Shown here: in pieces, positions 9,671 through 18,577 of the stretch
Position numbering within the stretch: the first letter of the stretch is position 1
Layout: each line of letters starts with the position of its first letter
Assembly: GCA_963662575.1 (NCBI GenBank)
Contig: OY759723.1
Span: forward strand, 2,976,001 to 3,040,000
Direction of reading: 5' to 3'
DNA: 64,000 nt
Source: Bin5 sp963662575
Lineage (GTDB): Bacteria; Chloroflexota; Anaerolineae; Caldilineales; Caldilineaceae
Translations under genes and position numbers: made by a program
Notes under the pieces: model-generated
The model's database searches: none
Seen by the model: the letters and a program-made list of their open reading frames with translations, nothing else
Told to the model about the DNA's origin: nothing

Positions 9671-10335
9671 AACGGCCGTTGGTTAACCGCTGGCACGCGT
9701 CAATACCCTTGATACTTCTGTTCGGCGCAGGGTGGATGTGGATCAGCCGACCCTCCATCGACCAATCGACATTTGATACCCCGCGGCCGGCGTTGTACCA
9801 CCCCGCCCCGGATTTCACGCTGCCGCACCTTAATACGGGTGGGGAAGCAGAGGAAACCTTCACGCTTTCGGCCGCGCGGGGGAAAGCGGTTGTGCTGAAC
9901 TTCTGGGCGACTTGGTGCGGCCCTTGCCGGCGCGAATTCCCCGCTTTGCAGGCTGCCGCCGCACGCCACGGCGGTTGCCTGGCAGAGGGCGGGATGGCCG
10001 CAGAGGGCGGGAGCAATGGGAGCGCGGCCGACTCTGACTCTGAATGCGTACTGTTCATAGGCGTGAATCAAGGGGAGCGTGCAGACGTTGTCAAGCGCTT
10101 TCTGGACGAAGTCGGGGTCGATTCGGTGGGAAATGGAAACTCGACAGCGGGGCGGGCCGGCGCGTCCGACTTCGCGATAATCTTGGACACATCCCAGCAA
10201 GTGGGGCAGCGCTACAATGTCCAGGCGCTGCCGCTAACCTATTTTATCGATGCTGACGGCATCATCCGCGGCGTCTGGTCCGGCGAAATGAACAGCGTCA
10301 TCCTGGCAGAGCACGTCGCTGAGATCCTGCCATGA
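9661..10335 (+). CDS. TlpA-like membrane-anchored thioredoxin-fold protein
   Basis: A 224-residue protein. An N-terminal hydrophobic segment (about residues 13-29) probably anchors a thioredoxin domain outside the membrane. The domain has the FWATWCGPCRREF active site (Cys86, Cys89), YNVQALPLTYFID with the cis-proline, and GVWSGE near the end, as in TlpA/ResA thiol-disulfide reductases. A glycine/alanine/serine-rich insert of about 30 residues follows the active-site helix; it has low complexity and is unusual. The GTG start at 9661 overlaps the end of gnd by 10 bases, and its stop overlaps the next ATG, so translation is probably coupled. No strong Shine-Dalgarno sequence precedes it, so the start is uncertain. 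Its redox partner is unknown. Confidence 0.8.
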   Translation: MGVKRPLVNRWHASIPLILLFGAGWMWISRPSIDQSTFDTPRPALYHPAPDFTLPHLNTGGEAEETFTLSAARGKAVVLNFWATWCGPCRREFPALQAAAARHGGCLAEGGMAAEGGSNGSAADSDSECVLFIGVNQGERADVVKRFLDEVGVDSVGNGNSTAGRAGASDFAIILDTSQQVGQRYNVQALPLTYFIDADGIIRGVWSGEMNSVILAEHVAEILP

Positions 10336-11237
10336 CGGGCGGGCGGGAGCAGCTGGCGGCAGTCTTGCGCCATCTGAAAATCGAAAGCGCCGATCTGGTG
10401 GGGCGGGGAATGACCTCCTCGCTCTATGACATCGGCGGCGGTCGTGTATTGAAAGTCCATAACGGCCCACAGGAACAAGGTTACCTCCCGCGGTTGCAAC
10501 GATTTTCGGAGCGGCTCCAGAGATATTCCTTCCCCTTTGCGGTCCCTCTCATCTACGAGTACGGCACTGTCGGCGACGTACACTTTCATATCGAACAGCG
10601 GCTTCCGGGACAGGATTTGGCACAACTCTTTCCACGCCTGACAAGCTCCGAACGGCGCAGCGCGCTGTCTTCCGTCCTGGATGCGCTTCCTCCCTTGCAT
10701 TCGGTCCAGCTTCCGCAGCACTCCTATGGTGAACCGCTGAACGTTTGGGAGGAGATTGCCGCCGATACATGGCCGGGATTCCTGCAGGCGCGTATCAAAG
10801 CAACTTTGGCGCACTCCTGTGCCGATCTGCAAGAAGACCTGGCAGAAGCGGACCGAATCGTAGATAAGTTCTATTGCCAAATCGGAGAACTGCCAGCTCG
10901 GCCGCCCAAATGCCTGGTGCACGGCGACTTTTTTTTGGGCAACGTCCTGTGTGACGAGCGCGGAATCCTGACAGCAGTGGTAGATTTCAGCCCGTTGACG
11001 CTGGTCGGAGACCCGCTGATGGATCTGGCGGGCGCGTACTACTTCTGCCGGATCTACGATTTCGTAAGCGAGGCGGATTACAGTTTCCTACGACAGCAGA
11101 TCGACCGGCAGTACGGAGCCCAAAGCTGGCAACGTATCGACCTCTACTACACTTTCTACAGCCTGCGGTTCAGCGACTGTAAAGTCCCGGATAACCACAC
11201 GTATCGCTGGTGTCTGCGCCGCCTGCGGGACCTGTGA
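10332..11237 (+). CDS. APH-like phosphotransferase family protein
   Basis: A 301-residue cytoplasmic protein of the aminoglycoside phosphotransferase/choline kinase-like fold. It shows a short glycine loop (GRGMTSSLYD), the lysine in VLKVH, the catalytic loop LVHGDFFLGNVL with Asp and Asn, and VVDFSPLTLVGDPLMDLA in place of the usual metal-binding D-W-E segment. The kinase-type residues look intact. Whether it phosphorylates a small molecule (sugar, amine or nucleoside) cannot be told, and there is no particular reason to call it a resistance gene. ATG overlaps the preceding TGA as ATGA, so it is probably translated together with the thioredoxin-like gene. Confidence 0.8.
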   Translation: MTGGREQLAAVLRHLKIESADLVGRGMTSSLYDIGGGRVLKVHNGPQEQGYLPRLQRFSERLQRYSFPFAVPLIYEYGTVGDVHFHIEQRLPGQDLAQLFPRLTSSERRSALSSVLDALPPLHSVQLPQHSYGEPLNVWEEIAADTWPGFLQARIKATLAHSCADLQEDLAEADRIVDKFYCQIGELPARPPKCLVHGDFFLGNVLCDERGILTAVVDFSPLTLVGDPLMDLAGAYYFCRIYDFVSEADYSFLRQQIDRQYGAQSWQRIDLYYTFYSLRFSDCKVPDNHTYRWCLRRLRDL

Positions 11238-11321
11238 AACTGCTCTGGCCGACGGCCCGCGCCATCTTGCGGGGACATGCAACCGGCTTGCGGATGTATC
11301 GGAGTTACCTGAGTCGGCCAC

Positions 11322-13559
11322 TCACTTCTTTGCGCTCGGCAGCGCAAACAGATGTAGCAGAAAGACCCATATCAGCATCAAGTCCGGCAAAGCATAGGAG
11401 GCGTCTATCAGGCCGTGTCCCAGTGCGGCGGCGACTGCGGCCAGCGCGCCGACGGCGAGTGGATCAGCGGTAGCAGCCCGCCACAAGGAGCGGAGCCCCA
11501 TTGCCAGCCAGGCTGCTGCCAACGCAAGTCCCGGCAGGCCGAGACGCGTCCACCAGTCGAGCGCGAAATTGTGAGGATGGTTGAGGCTGGGATCGCGCCA
11601 AGCCGCGGGCAGGATATAGCCGCTGCGGTAGCTGTACAGAAAGTTGTCAGGACCAACGCCCAGCCAAAGATGATCAAGGGCCATCTGCACGCTGCTGCGC
11701 CACAGACTGAGACGAATGCCGGCAGTGCCCTCCGGGCGCAAGTCCATGAGGCTGCGGAAACGTTCTGTGCCCAGAAATGGTGTCAGGCCCAAAACCATGG
11801 CTGCCGCTACTGCCGCCAACCACCATCCCCACCGAGCTGGCAACCGACTGCCCGGCGCGGCGAGCAGGAGCCGCCCAGCCACTGCAAGAGCAACCAACAT
11901 TGCCGGCAGGCCGAGGAAGATTGCCCCCTTGCTGAAAGTCAGCAGGAGCGCTATCAGTTGGGGGATTGTAAGAAGCAGTGCGCAGCGGGCGGCCAACGGG
12001 GCTCTCTGCCATGAAGCGAAGAAAGGAAACCTCGTTTGCCCCTCCCCGGCTCTACCGATTCCCTCCCTCACACCCCATCTGCCGCCAAAAACAGCCAGCG
12101 CCACACCCACCGCCGCGGTGCGTTCCAGGTAGAGGCCAAGATTGTTGGGTGAGCCGAAAAAAGCCCGCACTCTGTTTACGCCTTCGGCCTGAATGACGTT
12201 CTGCTCTGTGACATACTGCCAGAGACCGGTACAGGCTACGAACGCGCCGCCGGCCAGCCAGGCCAGAGCGAGAACTGTGCGGGCAGCCTTACGGTCGGTA
12301 ACATTGCGCAAAGTTTCGTGCAACAGCAATGCAAAAAGGGCGGCGCTGAGGAAGACCGTGCGCCATTCACGCAGCGCTACGCCGCGTTGCTCGGCTGCGA
12401 AGGTGGCGACAAGGGCAACTGAGACAAGGAGAAAGAGGAGGAGGTGGCGGGAGTCTGTCGCCTCCTGTTTTGATTCTGTTGCACGCGGCAGGCGAAGCAG
12501 CAGAATTCTTCGCGCCGCGACGAGCGCCAAGCCGCCGTAAACTCCGATTTCGATCAGATTGAGTGCCCTTCCCGGCAGAACAGGCAGCGGGTACAGATAA
12601 AGAGGCAGCGCAAACAGAAGGGCGCCGGTCCAAAGAACTGGCCGTTGCAGACCCGCGAGGCCTAGCAGAACCAGGCCGACGTCGGTGAGCAGCCAACTAT
12701 TTGCAAGTGTCCCAGTTCCAACCATCGCGGCGCCGGCGATAGCAAGGCCGGCAGCGTGAGGCCATGGCAGCGTCTGCAAGCGAGTGGGAATAAGGCGCGC
12801 CCATATATCCAAGAACTGGAAGCCCTGCCTTCCCGATCGTGCGGGCGCGGCCGGCGAGGAGTGTTCAGCTGACCGGTATTCCGACGCTGAAGTAGCCCCA
12901 AGGACCGTCACAAAGGCGGCTGCAGCCAACCAAACGCCAATCAGGGCCAATAAGATGGCGGGCCACTGCGGACGAGGGCCGGCGGGCAGCGCGTCCACTG
13001 CGACAGCCCGTAAGACAGTCTGGCCCCAACCGCGCCAAACTTCGACCGTGACTTCGTGCGGGCCTTCGCTTGCGGCGCGATGGACCACAATCCACTCGGA
13101 TGCCGAGCCTGCCGCTCTCTGTTTTTCGGGAGCAAAAAGAGGCTTGTATCCACTGGGTTGGCCAAGACTGTCGTAATTGCCGGGCAAGACCGGCAAATGG
13201 TTGGCGGGGCGTCCGTCCACTGTTACGAATATGTAGCCCCAATAGTCGCCCAATGCCAACAGTAGCGCGAGTTCGCTACCGCGGTATTGAAAGGCCATGC
13301 GCCCGGACGGCTGCGTCCACGGTTGGTCCGGCTCGGTGGTGTCGGCGCCTCTGGCAGAGATCTGCCAGCCCGGTTCAAATGCAAAGACGGGGCTGTCCAT
13401 CGAAGCGACTGCATTACTGGCGAGGCTGTCGACGACGGATGGCGGGGTCGGGGGCCCGGCCTCGCCGCCGGACGAGACCAGCCATGCCACCGCCCCCAAC
13501 AAAAAAAGGAGGGCCAACAGCACCAGGAAGCGGGGTGATGTGAAAAGTCGTGGAGGCAT
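11322..13559 (-). CDS. O-antigen ligase-like polytopic membrane protein with extracytoplasmic beta domain
   Basis: About 745 residues from the ATG at 13559; an upstream TTG at 13625 lacks a ribosome-binding site. One N-terminal membrane helix is followed by a ~170-residue extracytoplasmic region (around FQYRGSELALLLALGDYWGY and VTVDGRPANHLPVLPG) that looks like a beta-sandwich. About 12 further hydrophobic helices follow. The segment with SPNNLGLYLERT and later WLGVGPDNFLY and NHPHNFALDWWTRLG matches the Wzy/WaaL O-antigen ligase region (PF04932). Family members join polysaccharide to a lipid or protein acceptor outside the membrane. The fused beta domain may bind glycan; this is inference. 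It is convergent with the APH-like gene. Confidence 0.8.
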   Translation of the reverse strand: MPPRLFTSPRFLVLLALLFLLGAVAWLVSSGGEAGPPTPPSVVDSLASNAVASMDSPVFAFEPGWQISARGADTTEPDQPWTQPSGRMAFQYRGSELALLLALGDYWGYIFVTVDGRPANHLPVLPGNYDSLGQPSGYKPLFAPEKQRAAGSASEWIVVHRAASEGPHEVTVEVWRGWGQTVLRAVAVDALPAGPRPQWPAILLALIGVWLAAAAFVTVLGATSASEYRSAEHSSPAAPARSGRQGFQFLDIWARLIPTRLQTLPWPHAAGLAIAGAAMVGTGTLANSWLLTDVGLVLLGLAGLQRPVLWTGALLFALPLYLYPLPVLPGRALNLIEIGVYGGLALVAARRILLLRLPRATESKQEATDSRHLLLFLLVSVALVATFAAEQRGVALREWRTVFLSAALFALLLHETLRNVTDRKAARTVLALAWLAGGAFVACTGLWQYVTEQNVIQAEGVNRVRAFFGSPNNLGLYLERTAAVGVALAVFGGRWGVREGIGRAGEGQTRFPFFASWQRAPLAARCALLLTIPQLIALLLTFSKGAIFLGLPAMLVALAVAGRLLLAAPGSRLPARWGWWLAAVAAAMVLGLTPFLGTERFRSLMDLRPEGTAGIRLSLWRSSVQMALDHLWLGVGPDNFLYSYRSGYILPAAWRDPSLNHPHNFALDWWTRLGLPGLALAAAWLAMGLRSLWRAATADPLAVGALAAVAAALGHGLIDASYALPDLMLIWVFLLHLFALPSAKK

Positions 13560-13721
13560 GATAGTGATGATCCTATCACACGCGCAGAAATCCTGAGAAC
13601 GCCGGAGGGAGGTCAGATTCAGCAAGAATGCAACTCTTGCGGGGGCAGTGTCGTCTTATTGGCAGTAGAGAGAGCGCCTAAAGTGCCATAGACGACTGAT
13701 TTATAAAGGGAGAACCGCCAA

Positions 13722-14495
13722 ATGAAAGGCAAATTTTCGGCAAATACGGTTATTGGCCTGGTCGCGACAATGTCTTTGCTCCTGTTCGCTGTATTCATTG
13801 CGAATACAGCCTCGCCAACGCCGGCGGCAATGGCCCGCGAGGAAGGGCTCTCCGTGGCAGGAGCGCACTCGGTGACCGTGGTCGGAGAAGGCACAATCAC
13901 TATTGAACCTGACATCGCCACCGCTTCGATCGGCGTCGAGGTAGTGCGGCCAACGGTTAGAGAAGCCAGCGTTGCCGCCCAATCAATTATGGATGAGGTC
14001 CAGGCGGCGTTGCTGTCGCAGAGCATTGATGAGCTGGACATTCAGACACGACACTTCAGCATCTTTGCCGAACGGTTTGGCCCTGGCGGCCTAGTGGCCG
14101 ACGATGACGTCCGCTATCGTGTGAGCAATACTGTCTTCATCACGATTCGGGATCTGGAGAGCATTGGCGATGTCCTGGATGCGGCAATTGAGGCCGGTGC
14201 AAACAACATTTATGGTGTTGATTTCAGTCTGGCGAATCCTGCCACGGTTGAGTCCGAGGCGCGGGAGCAGGCCGTTGCAGATGCCTATAGCAAGGCGGAA
14301 GAGTTGGCTGAGCTTATCGGCGTAGGCGTCGGGGAAGTGATGGGAATCAGTGAGATCATTGGCCAGGGCGGAGGCTTTTTCGGCGGCAACTTCTCCAGGA
14401 TGGCGATGTCGGAGATGGGTGGCGGCGCCGGTCCTATCAGCCCCGGCGAACTGAATCTGACGATGCAGTTGCAGATTACATACGAACTTCGATAA
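13722..14495 (+). CDS. SIMPL domain (DUF541) exported protein
   Basis: A 257-residue protein with an N-terminal signal or anchor (hydrophobic residues about 9-28, then SPTPAAMA). The SIMPL domain fills the rest: VTVVGEGTITIEPDIATASIGV at its start, YRVSNTVFITIRDLESIGDVLDAA in the middle, and AREQAVADAYSKAEELAELIGVG, a hallmark helix. Known members include the periplasmic oxidative-stress protein YggE of E. coli, and oligomeric ring formation has been reported in the family. The molecular function is unclear. GGGAG lies nine bases before the ATG. It is a single gene followed by a long hairpin. Confidence 0.88.
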   Translation: MKGKFSANTVIGLVATMSLLLFAVFIANTASPTPAAMAREEGLSVAGAHSVTVVGEGTITIEPDIATASIGVEVVRPTVREASVAAQSIMDEVQAALLSQSIDELDIQTRHFSIFAERFGPGGLVADDDVRYRVSNTVFITIRDLESIGDVLDAAIEAGANNIYGVDFSLANPATVESEAREQAVADAYSKAEELAELIGVGVGEVMGISEIIGQGGGFFGGNFSRMAMSEMGGGAGPISPGELNLTMQLQITYELR

Positions 14496-14538
14496 GGCGA
14501 CCTGCATACCCAAGCATCTTGCCCGAGGCGACGAACCA

Positions 14539-14602
14539 CTGCGGGACCTAGGGCGCATCGTTTCTTCACAACACAGAAGAGCGATGCCGCCAGGTCCCGC
14601 AG
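14539..14602. other. 64-base near-perfect hairpin
   Basis: An 11-base-pair perfect outer stem (14539-14549 with 14592-14602, CTGCGGGACCT/AGGTCCCGCAG) continues through GGCGCATCG/CGATGCCGCC with one bulge and TTCTTC/GAAGAG. It lies 43 bases after the SIMPL stop codon and has no T-run on either side. It could be a 3'-end structure, a processing site or a small structured RNA. Confidence 0.6.
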
Positions 14603-14744
14603 ACAAATTCACCAGTCCTGGTATCCCTCTGCACAACCCGTCGTCGCTAGTTTTCCAGGCAGATAACATTCGACTCGAACCGAATCATTCCTGAGCCGCC
14701 AGGGGCTCTTTCTCATTCTGGATGCACCCGGCATAGCCCGACTT

Positions 14745-14773
14745 TTGACAGTAGACTTGGCGCTGGCTATAAT
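14745..14773 (+). promoter_or_regulatory. consensus sigma-70 promoter
   Basis: TTGACA (14745-14750) and TATAAT (14768-14773) are separated by exactly 17 bases, a perfect match to the housekeeping consensus. The predicted start is near 14780, giving a leader of about 44 bases before the ATG at 14824. Confidence 0.9.
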
Positions 14774-14823
14774 AGTAGCTCTGTGCGCTTTTCCCTGGAA
14801 AGTTGCCGAAAATGGAGAACGAC

Positions 14824-15303
14824 ATGGCCGAAGAGACGCCGGACGCCAACCCTTTGGAAGATGCAGCAGCCGACCTGAGTGCCGATTTGGAGAGAAAGCA
14901 CGTAGACGTGAAAGACTCCGCAGTTTCTTCGGTGCAGGGAGGGCATGTTTCCATGACCGAATCCGCGGCCCGGTCGGTCGATGCACAGGCGGTGAACATG
15001 ACCGAATCTGCGGCAGGGTTCGTGCAGACAAAATCGCTCGAAATGCGTGATGCCCCGATTGGCCTCGCTGTTAGCGAGGAAGCAACTATCCACTCAGGCG
15101 ACGTCGGCATACTGGTGTCCGGTCGGGTCAAAGCAAAGGAACTGTGCACTTGGCTGGTGGTGGCCGGCAAAGTGGAGGGAGACGTCAAGACCCTTCTCTC
15201 GCCGCTGTCTGCGCTGGCGATGGGTGCAGGATTTGGCCTGGTCGTGATGGTATTGCGCAAGTTGGCCACGCGCAATCGAGGCCGCCGAGAAACTGAACAG
15301 TAG
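14824..15303 (+). CDS. 15-residue-repeat, C-terminally anchored membrane protein of unknown function
   Basis: A 159-residue protein of unknown function. After an acidic start (residues 1-25) come seven consecutive 15-residue units (26-130). Their common pattern is x-V-x-M-x-E-S-A-A-x-x-V-x-x-x, for example HVSMTESAARSVDAQ and AVNMTESAAGFVQTK. The period suggests a small beta-solenoid stacked on its Val and Ala columns. A glycine-rich hydrophobic helix (about 131-147) and a basic tail (RKLATRNRGRR) form a C-terminal membrane anchor. I chose the ATG at 14824 because GGAG lies seven bases before it; a TTG at 14803 and an ATG at 14812 are alternatives. It is monocistronic behind a consensus promoter, so it is probably abundant. 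It is distantly reminiscent of bactofilin-type solenoids, but I cannot place it in a named family. Confidence 0.75.
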   Translation: MAEETPDANPLEDAAADLSADLERKHVDVKDSAVSSVQGGHVSMTESAARSVDAQAVNMTESAAGFVQTKSLEMRDAPIGLAVSEEATIHSGDVGILVSGRVKAKELCTWLVVAGKVEGDVKTLLSPLSALAMGAGFGLVVMVLRKLATRNRGRRETEQ

Positions 15304-15456
15304 TAAAATCTAGAATAGGCAGCCATAGTCGCTGTCGGTAACGAACACCTACGATAGAGATTGGCCACTAAAGCTGCCCTTCCGGTCGATGTGCCGTAGG
15401 TCCAACAGGTGGGCGCAAAGCCTTAACAGTCTCAAAAAGAAGAGAGTCAGAACAAG

Positions 15457-16113
15457 ATGTCAACACTTACACTTAATGCCAATTCGCGCAGCCTCACCGG
15501 GCGCAAAGTGAAGCGGCTTCGTCCCGCAGGAATTGTCCCCGTTGTGATTTACGGCCGTGGCGCCACGCCGCGGAACGCCCAAGTCGATGGCACCGAGTTT
15601 GAAAAGGTGCTGCGCGAGGGCGGCAACTCCCAGCTCGTCGAACTCGACCTGGAGGGGGAAGACTACAATATCCTCGTGCGTGAAGTCCAACGTCATCCGG
15701 TTCGGCACAATTTGCTGCATGCCGACTTTTATACCGTCAACATGTCGGAAACGCAGCAAGTAAGCGTGCCGCTGTTGATGGTGGGAGCCATCGTCGTCGA
15801 TGCCGACCTTGTGATGGTGCAATCGATGGATAGCGTAGAGATCGAAGCGTTGCCGGCCGACATTCCCGCTCAAATTGAAATCGATGTATCTCGTCTCGAA
15901 ACTCCCGAAAGCCCACCGATTACGGTCGCGGACTTGCCGACTATCCCTGGCGTCTCCTACATTTCAGATGCCGACGAGCCCATCTGCAGCCTGATTCTCT
16001 CCCGCGCCGCGGTCAGTGAAGAGGAACTGGAGGAGGAAGACGAGTTGTTGGATACCGACGTCGAGCCCGAGGTCATTGGCAGAGGACGAGACGAAGAGGA
16101 AGAAGAAGAGTAG
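15457..16113 (+). CDS. rplY: 50S ribosomal protein L25 (Ctc form)
   Basis: A 218-residue protein that binds 5S rRNA. The L25 domain is at the N-terminus (LNANSRSLTGRKVKRLRPAG, then VPVVIYGRG and LVELDLEGEDYNILVREVQRHP). A C-terminal TL5/Ctc beta domain follows from about residue 95 (VSVPLLMVGAIVVDADLVMV, DIPAQIEIDVSRLE). The tail is very acidic (about 35 residues of mostly Glu/Asp), common in the long form. It is a single gene followed by a clear terminator at 16139-16170. The ATG has a weak purine-rich ribosome-binding site. Confidence 0.93.
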   Translation: MSTLTLNANSRSLTGRKVKRLRPAGIVPVVIYGRGATPRNAQVDGTEFEKVLREGGNSQLVELDLEGEDYNILVREVQRHPVRHNLLHADFYTVNMSETQQVSVPLLMVGAIVVDADLVMVQSMDSVEIEALPADIPAQIEIDVSRLETPESPPITVADLPTIPGVSYISDADEPICSLILSRAAVSEEELEEEDELLDTDVEPEVIGRGRDEEEEEE

Positions 16114-16138
16114 ATTTCTTCCTGACGAGCATACGAAG

Positions 16139-16170
16139 GCGCCGAACATACATTCGGCGCTTTTTCTTTT
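16139..16170 (+). terminator. intrinsic terminator of rplY
   Basis: An 8-base-pair stem (16139-16146 with 16153-16160, GCGCCGAA/TTCGGCGC), a 6-base loop, and then TTTTTCTTTT. It lies 25 bases after the rplY stop. Confidence 0.9.
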
Positions 16171-16278
16171 GCAACATCTGGCGGCAGGACGACGTCAAGA
16201 CGGAATCGCGGACGCCGTCTCTGTGCCTGCATCGGACAGATGGCGTTCGGATCCCCTGCAGTTCAGGTATTCCCTACT

Positions 16279-17631
16279 TCATTGACTCTTGCGCGTGCCC
16301 TGGCCGCTAGCCTGGTCGGCAGCAGTGGTAAGCGCGAGTAATGGCTGCGTTAGGAAGGGCATCGGATCTACGGCAATCCCGTAAATGCGTAGCTCCCAGT
16401 GGAGATGTTCGCCCGTACTGCGTCCAGTAGTCCCCACCAGCCCGATCGGATCCCCGGCCCGCACCTTCTCGCCGGGCGTCACGAGCGCCTCTTGCAAGTG
16501 CCAGTACCCCGTGAACAGTCCAGCACCGTGGTCAAGGATGACGCTGATGCCGCGCACCGTCAGCGGTTCGGCAAGTGCAACAATGCCGTCCGCGGGCGCA
16601 TGCACCGGGCTGCCTCCAGGCGCAGCGAAATCCTGACCTGTGTGAATAGAAAAGAACTGCGCAGAATTATAGTTGCGCCGGACGCCGTATACACTTGTGG
16701 TTGGAGCGGTCGCCGGCAGAGGCAGTTCGAAGGGCCCACGCCACTGAATCGGTGTGGCAGTTCGAGTCCACACCGGTGCAAGGTAGTCAAGCTCCTCCTG
16801 CGATATTTCCTGCTCAATCAGCGCGTTCTGATCCGGCGGCAGACTTATCTCCTGAACGGGAAAGCCGTGTGCCTGCACGAAAACGGGGAACGAACGGGTG
16901 ACGGTAACACCGTTCGCGGCCCGATAGCTCAGGCTAACGGGGTACACACCCGGTTCCATTGACGCCGCAGTCGGGACGTATCCCCCCCACACTGTAACCT
17001 CCTCGCCTGCCTCGCCCCTGTTTAGGATTGCAAGCGGTCGGATGCCCAGTGGCGCGCCATTCCAATCTGCTTCGAGGGAGAGGGGACGATCCACGACAGC
17101 TTCAACCCAACCGGCCTGACCTTGCACCACCACTGAGGGAACACTGATCACGTGCACCGAGCCAAAGCGTGTTGGCGCGGCTGCCGTATTGGGTAAGAGC
17201 CGTATCTGCTGTCCTGGGAAGAGGCGAGCGGTTGGCGACGTGTGGTTGAGAATCGCTAACCGGGGAACGGACAGGCCCTCGCGCAGTGCGACAGTTTGAA
17301 TGGTGTCGCCTGGCCTTGCGATGACGGCACTGCGGGTCGCGCCGCGGGGAAGTTGGAGTACTTGCCCTACGTCAAGCGCATCCACATCAAAGAGTTGATT
17401 GGTGGCAACCAACACCTCCAGTGGGATACCAAGATTGGCGGCGATCGACGCCAACGTGTCGCCCGATCTGACGACATATGTATCGCCCGGTGATTGGGCG
17501 GCAACCTGCTCCGTTTGAATGACGACCTGCATAGTCAGCCATAAGAGACATGCTAACACCAGGCTACACAGGACTCTCTGCCTCGGCAGCAATTTGAAGA
17601 ATTCTGGTCTCGTCGTCCTCAGAATCTGCAC
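16279..17631 (-). CDS. LysM-M23 cell-wall peptidase (exported)
   Basis: About 450 residues from the GTG at 17631, which has GAGGA seven bases upstream. A longer frame reaching 17907 would overlap hpt and lacks a ribosome-binding site. An N-terminal signal peptide (LCSLVLACLLWLTMQVV, ending near VAAQ) precedes two LysM peptidoglycan-binding modules (VVRSGDTLASIAANLGIP and VIARPGDTIQTVALREGL). A beta-rich linker follows, then a C-terminal M23 domain with zinc ligands in HTGQDFAAPGG and HLHWE. M23 enzymes cut peptide bridges in peptidoglycan, or act as activators when degenerate; here the ligands are intact. It lies downstream of hpt with a gap of about 190 bases, and probably acts in wall remodelling. 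Confidence 0.88.
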   Translation of the reverse strand: MQILRTTRPEFFKLLPRQRVLCSLVLACLLWLTMQVVIQTEQVAAQSPGDTYVVRSGDTLASIAANLGIPLEVLVATNQLFDVDALDVGQVLQLPRGATRSAVIARPGDTIQTVALREGLSVPRLAILNHTSPTARLFPGQQIRLLPNTAAAPTRFGSVHVISVPSVVVQGQAGWVEAVVDRPLSLEADWNGAPLGIRPLAILNRGEAGEEVTVWGGYVPTAASMEPGVYPVSLSYRAANGVTVTRSFPVFVQAHGFPVQEISLPPDQNALIEQEISQEELDYLAPVWTRTATPIQWRGPFELPLPATAPTTSVYGVRRNYNSAQFFSIHTGQDFAAPGGSPVHAPADGIVALAEPLTVRGISVILDHGAGLFTGYWHLQEALVTPGEKVRAGDPIGLVGTTGRSTGEHLHWELRIYGIAVDPMPFLTQPLLALTTAADQASGQGTRKSQ

Positions 17632-17824
17632 TGAAACTTCCTCGGTCGCATTTGCATATCCTGCCAGACTTACGCGTCCGACGCACTCACGCTGAACTTC
17701 CGCTAGCGGCGCCCTAAAGGAGCACTTAAATGCATGCCCTACTGTGGCATGACGCCACTTGATTCTTGCAGATAACGATACCGGCAGTCCTAGCAGCCAA
17801 CCAGATTCCTGAATGGACAACAGA

Positions 17825-18439
17825 TCAGGAAATGGACTCGTAGACTTCGGGCTTAAGTACGCCGATATAGGGGAGATTGCGGTACCTCTGATTGAAGTCC
17901 AGCCCATAGCCTACAACAAACTCGTTGGGAACTGAGAAGCCGGTCCAGAAGACCTCGATGTCGACTTCTCGGCGCGTGGGTTTGTCAAGAAGTGTGACGA
18001 TTTCGAGGCTGGCAGGATTACGCGCCCGAAACAAGCGGGACAGATAGGCGAGCGTATGCCCGCTGTCGATAATGTCCTCGACAAGGAGGACATGACGACC
18101 TTCGATCGGTTCATTCAAGTCCTTGAGAATTCGAACTATACCGCTGCTTCTTGTAGAAGCGCCGTAACTGCTTGTAGCAAGAAAATCGACTTCGTGGGGA
18201 ATCGAAATGGCGCGCATAAGGTCGGCCAGAAAGACAACGCTGCCCTTGAGGACAGCGATCAGCAGAAGATCCTTGCTCTCGAAATGTTCATCGATGCTGC
18301 GGCCCAAGCCGCGGACTCGATTCTGAATCGCGTCCGCAGAGATCAGAACGCGTTCCACATCTTGACCCACCTGTCCTTGCATACATGCCGCGGCATTCTC
18401 CTCTTTCACCACAGCCACTTCTTGTTGGCGATCTGCCAT
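17825..18439 (-). CDS. hpt: hypoxanthine phosphoribosyltransferase
   Basis: A 204-residue purine salvage enzyme making IMP/GMP from hypoxanthine/guanine and PRPP. Visible are the PPi loop (LIAVLKGSVVFLADL), the SSYGAST flexible loop, the PRPP motif VLLVEDIIDSGHTL, and the base-binding DKPTRR followed by FVVGYGLDFNQRYRNLPYIG. It has about 25 extra N-terminal residues compared with short Hpt. AGGAG lies nine bases upstream of the ATG. Many bacteria keep hpt next to tilS; here tilS lies two genes away on the same strand. Confidence 0.94.
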   Translation of the reverse strand: MADRQQEVAVVKEENAAACMQGQVGQDVERVLISADAIQNRVRGLGRSIDEHFESKDLLLIAVLKGSVVFLADLMRAISIPHEVDFLATSSYGASTRSSGIVRILKDLNEPIEGRHVLLVEDIIDSGHTLAYLSRLFRARNPASLEIVTLLDKPTRREVDIEVFWTGFSVPNEFVVGYGLDFNQRYRNLPYIGVLKPEVYESIS

Positions 18440-18577
18440 TTGCAGCTTCTCCTGTATTTCTGTCTAGCTGATGGACGAATGGCATTTTCAGGGCTTGCGG
18501 CGTTGCCCACGGAAGCAAGGCCGGTCGCGCCGAATCGAAATGGATCGTATCATTTGCTTCAATTGCTACCCAAATCC

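Noticed and set aside
10332..11237. Aminoglycoside resistance gene
   Set aside because: The APH-like fold is shared by many metabolic kinases, and the context (gnd and a thioredoxin-like gene) gives no support for a drug substrate.
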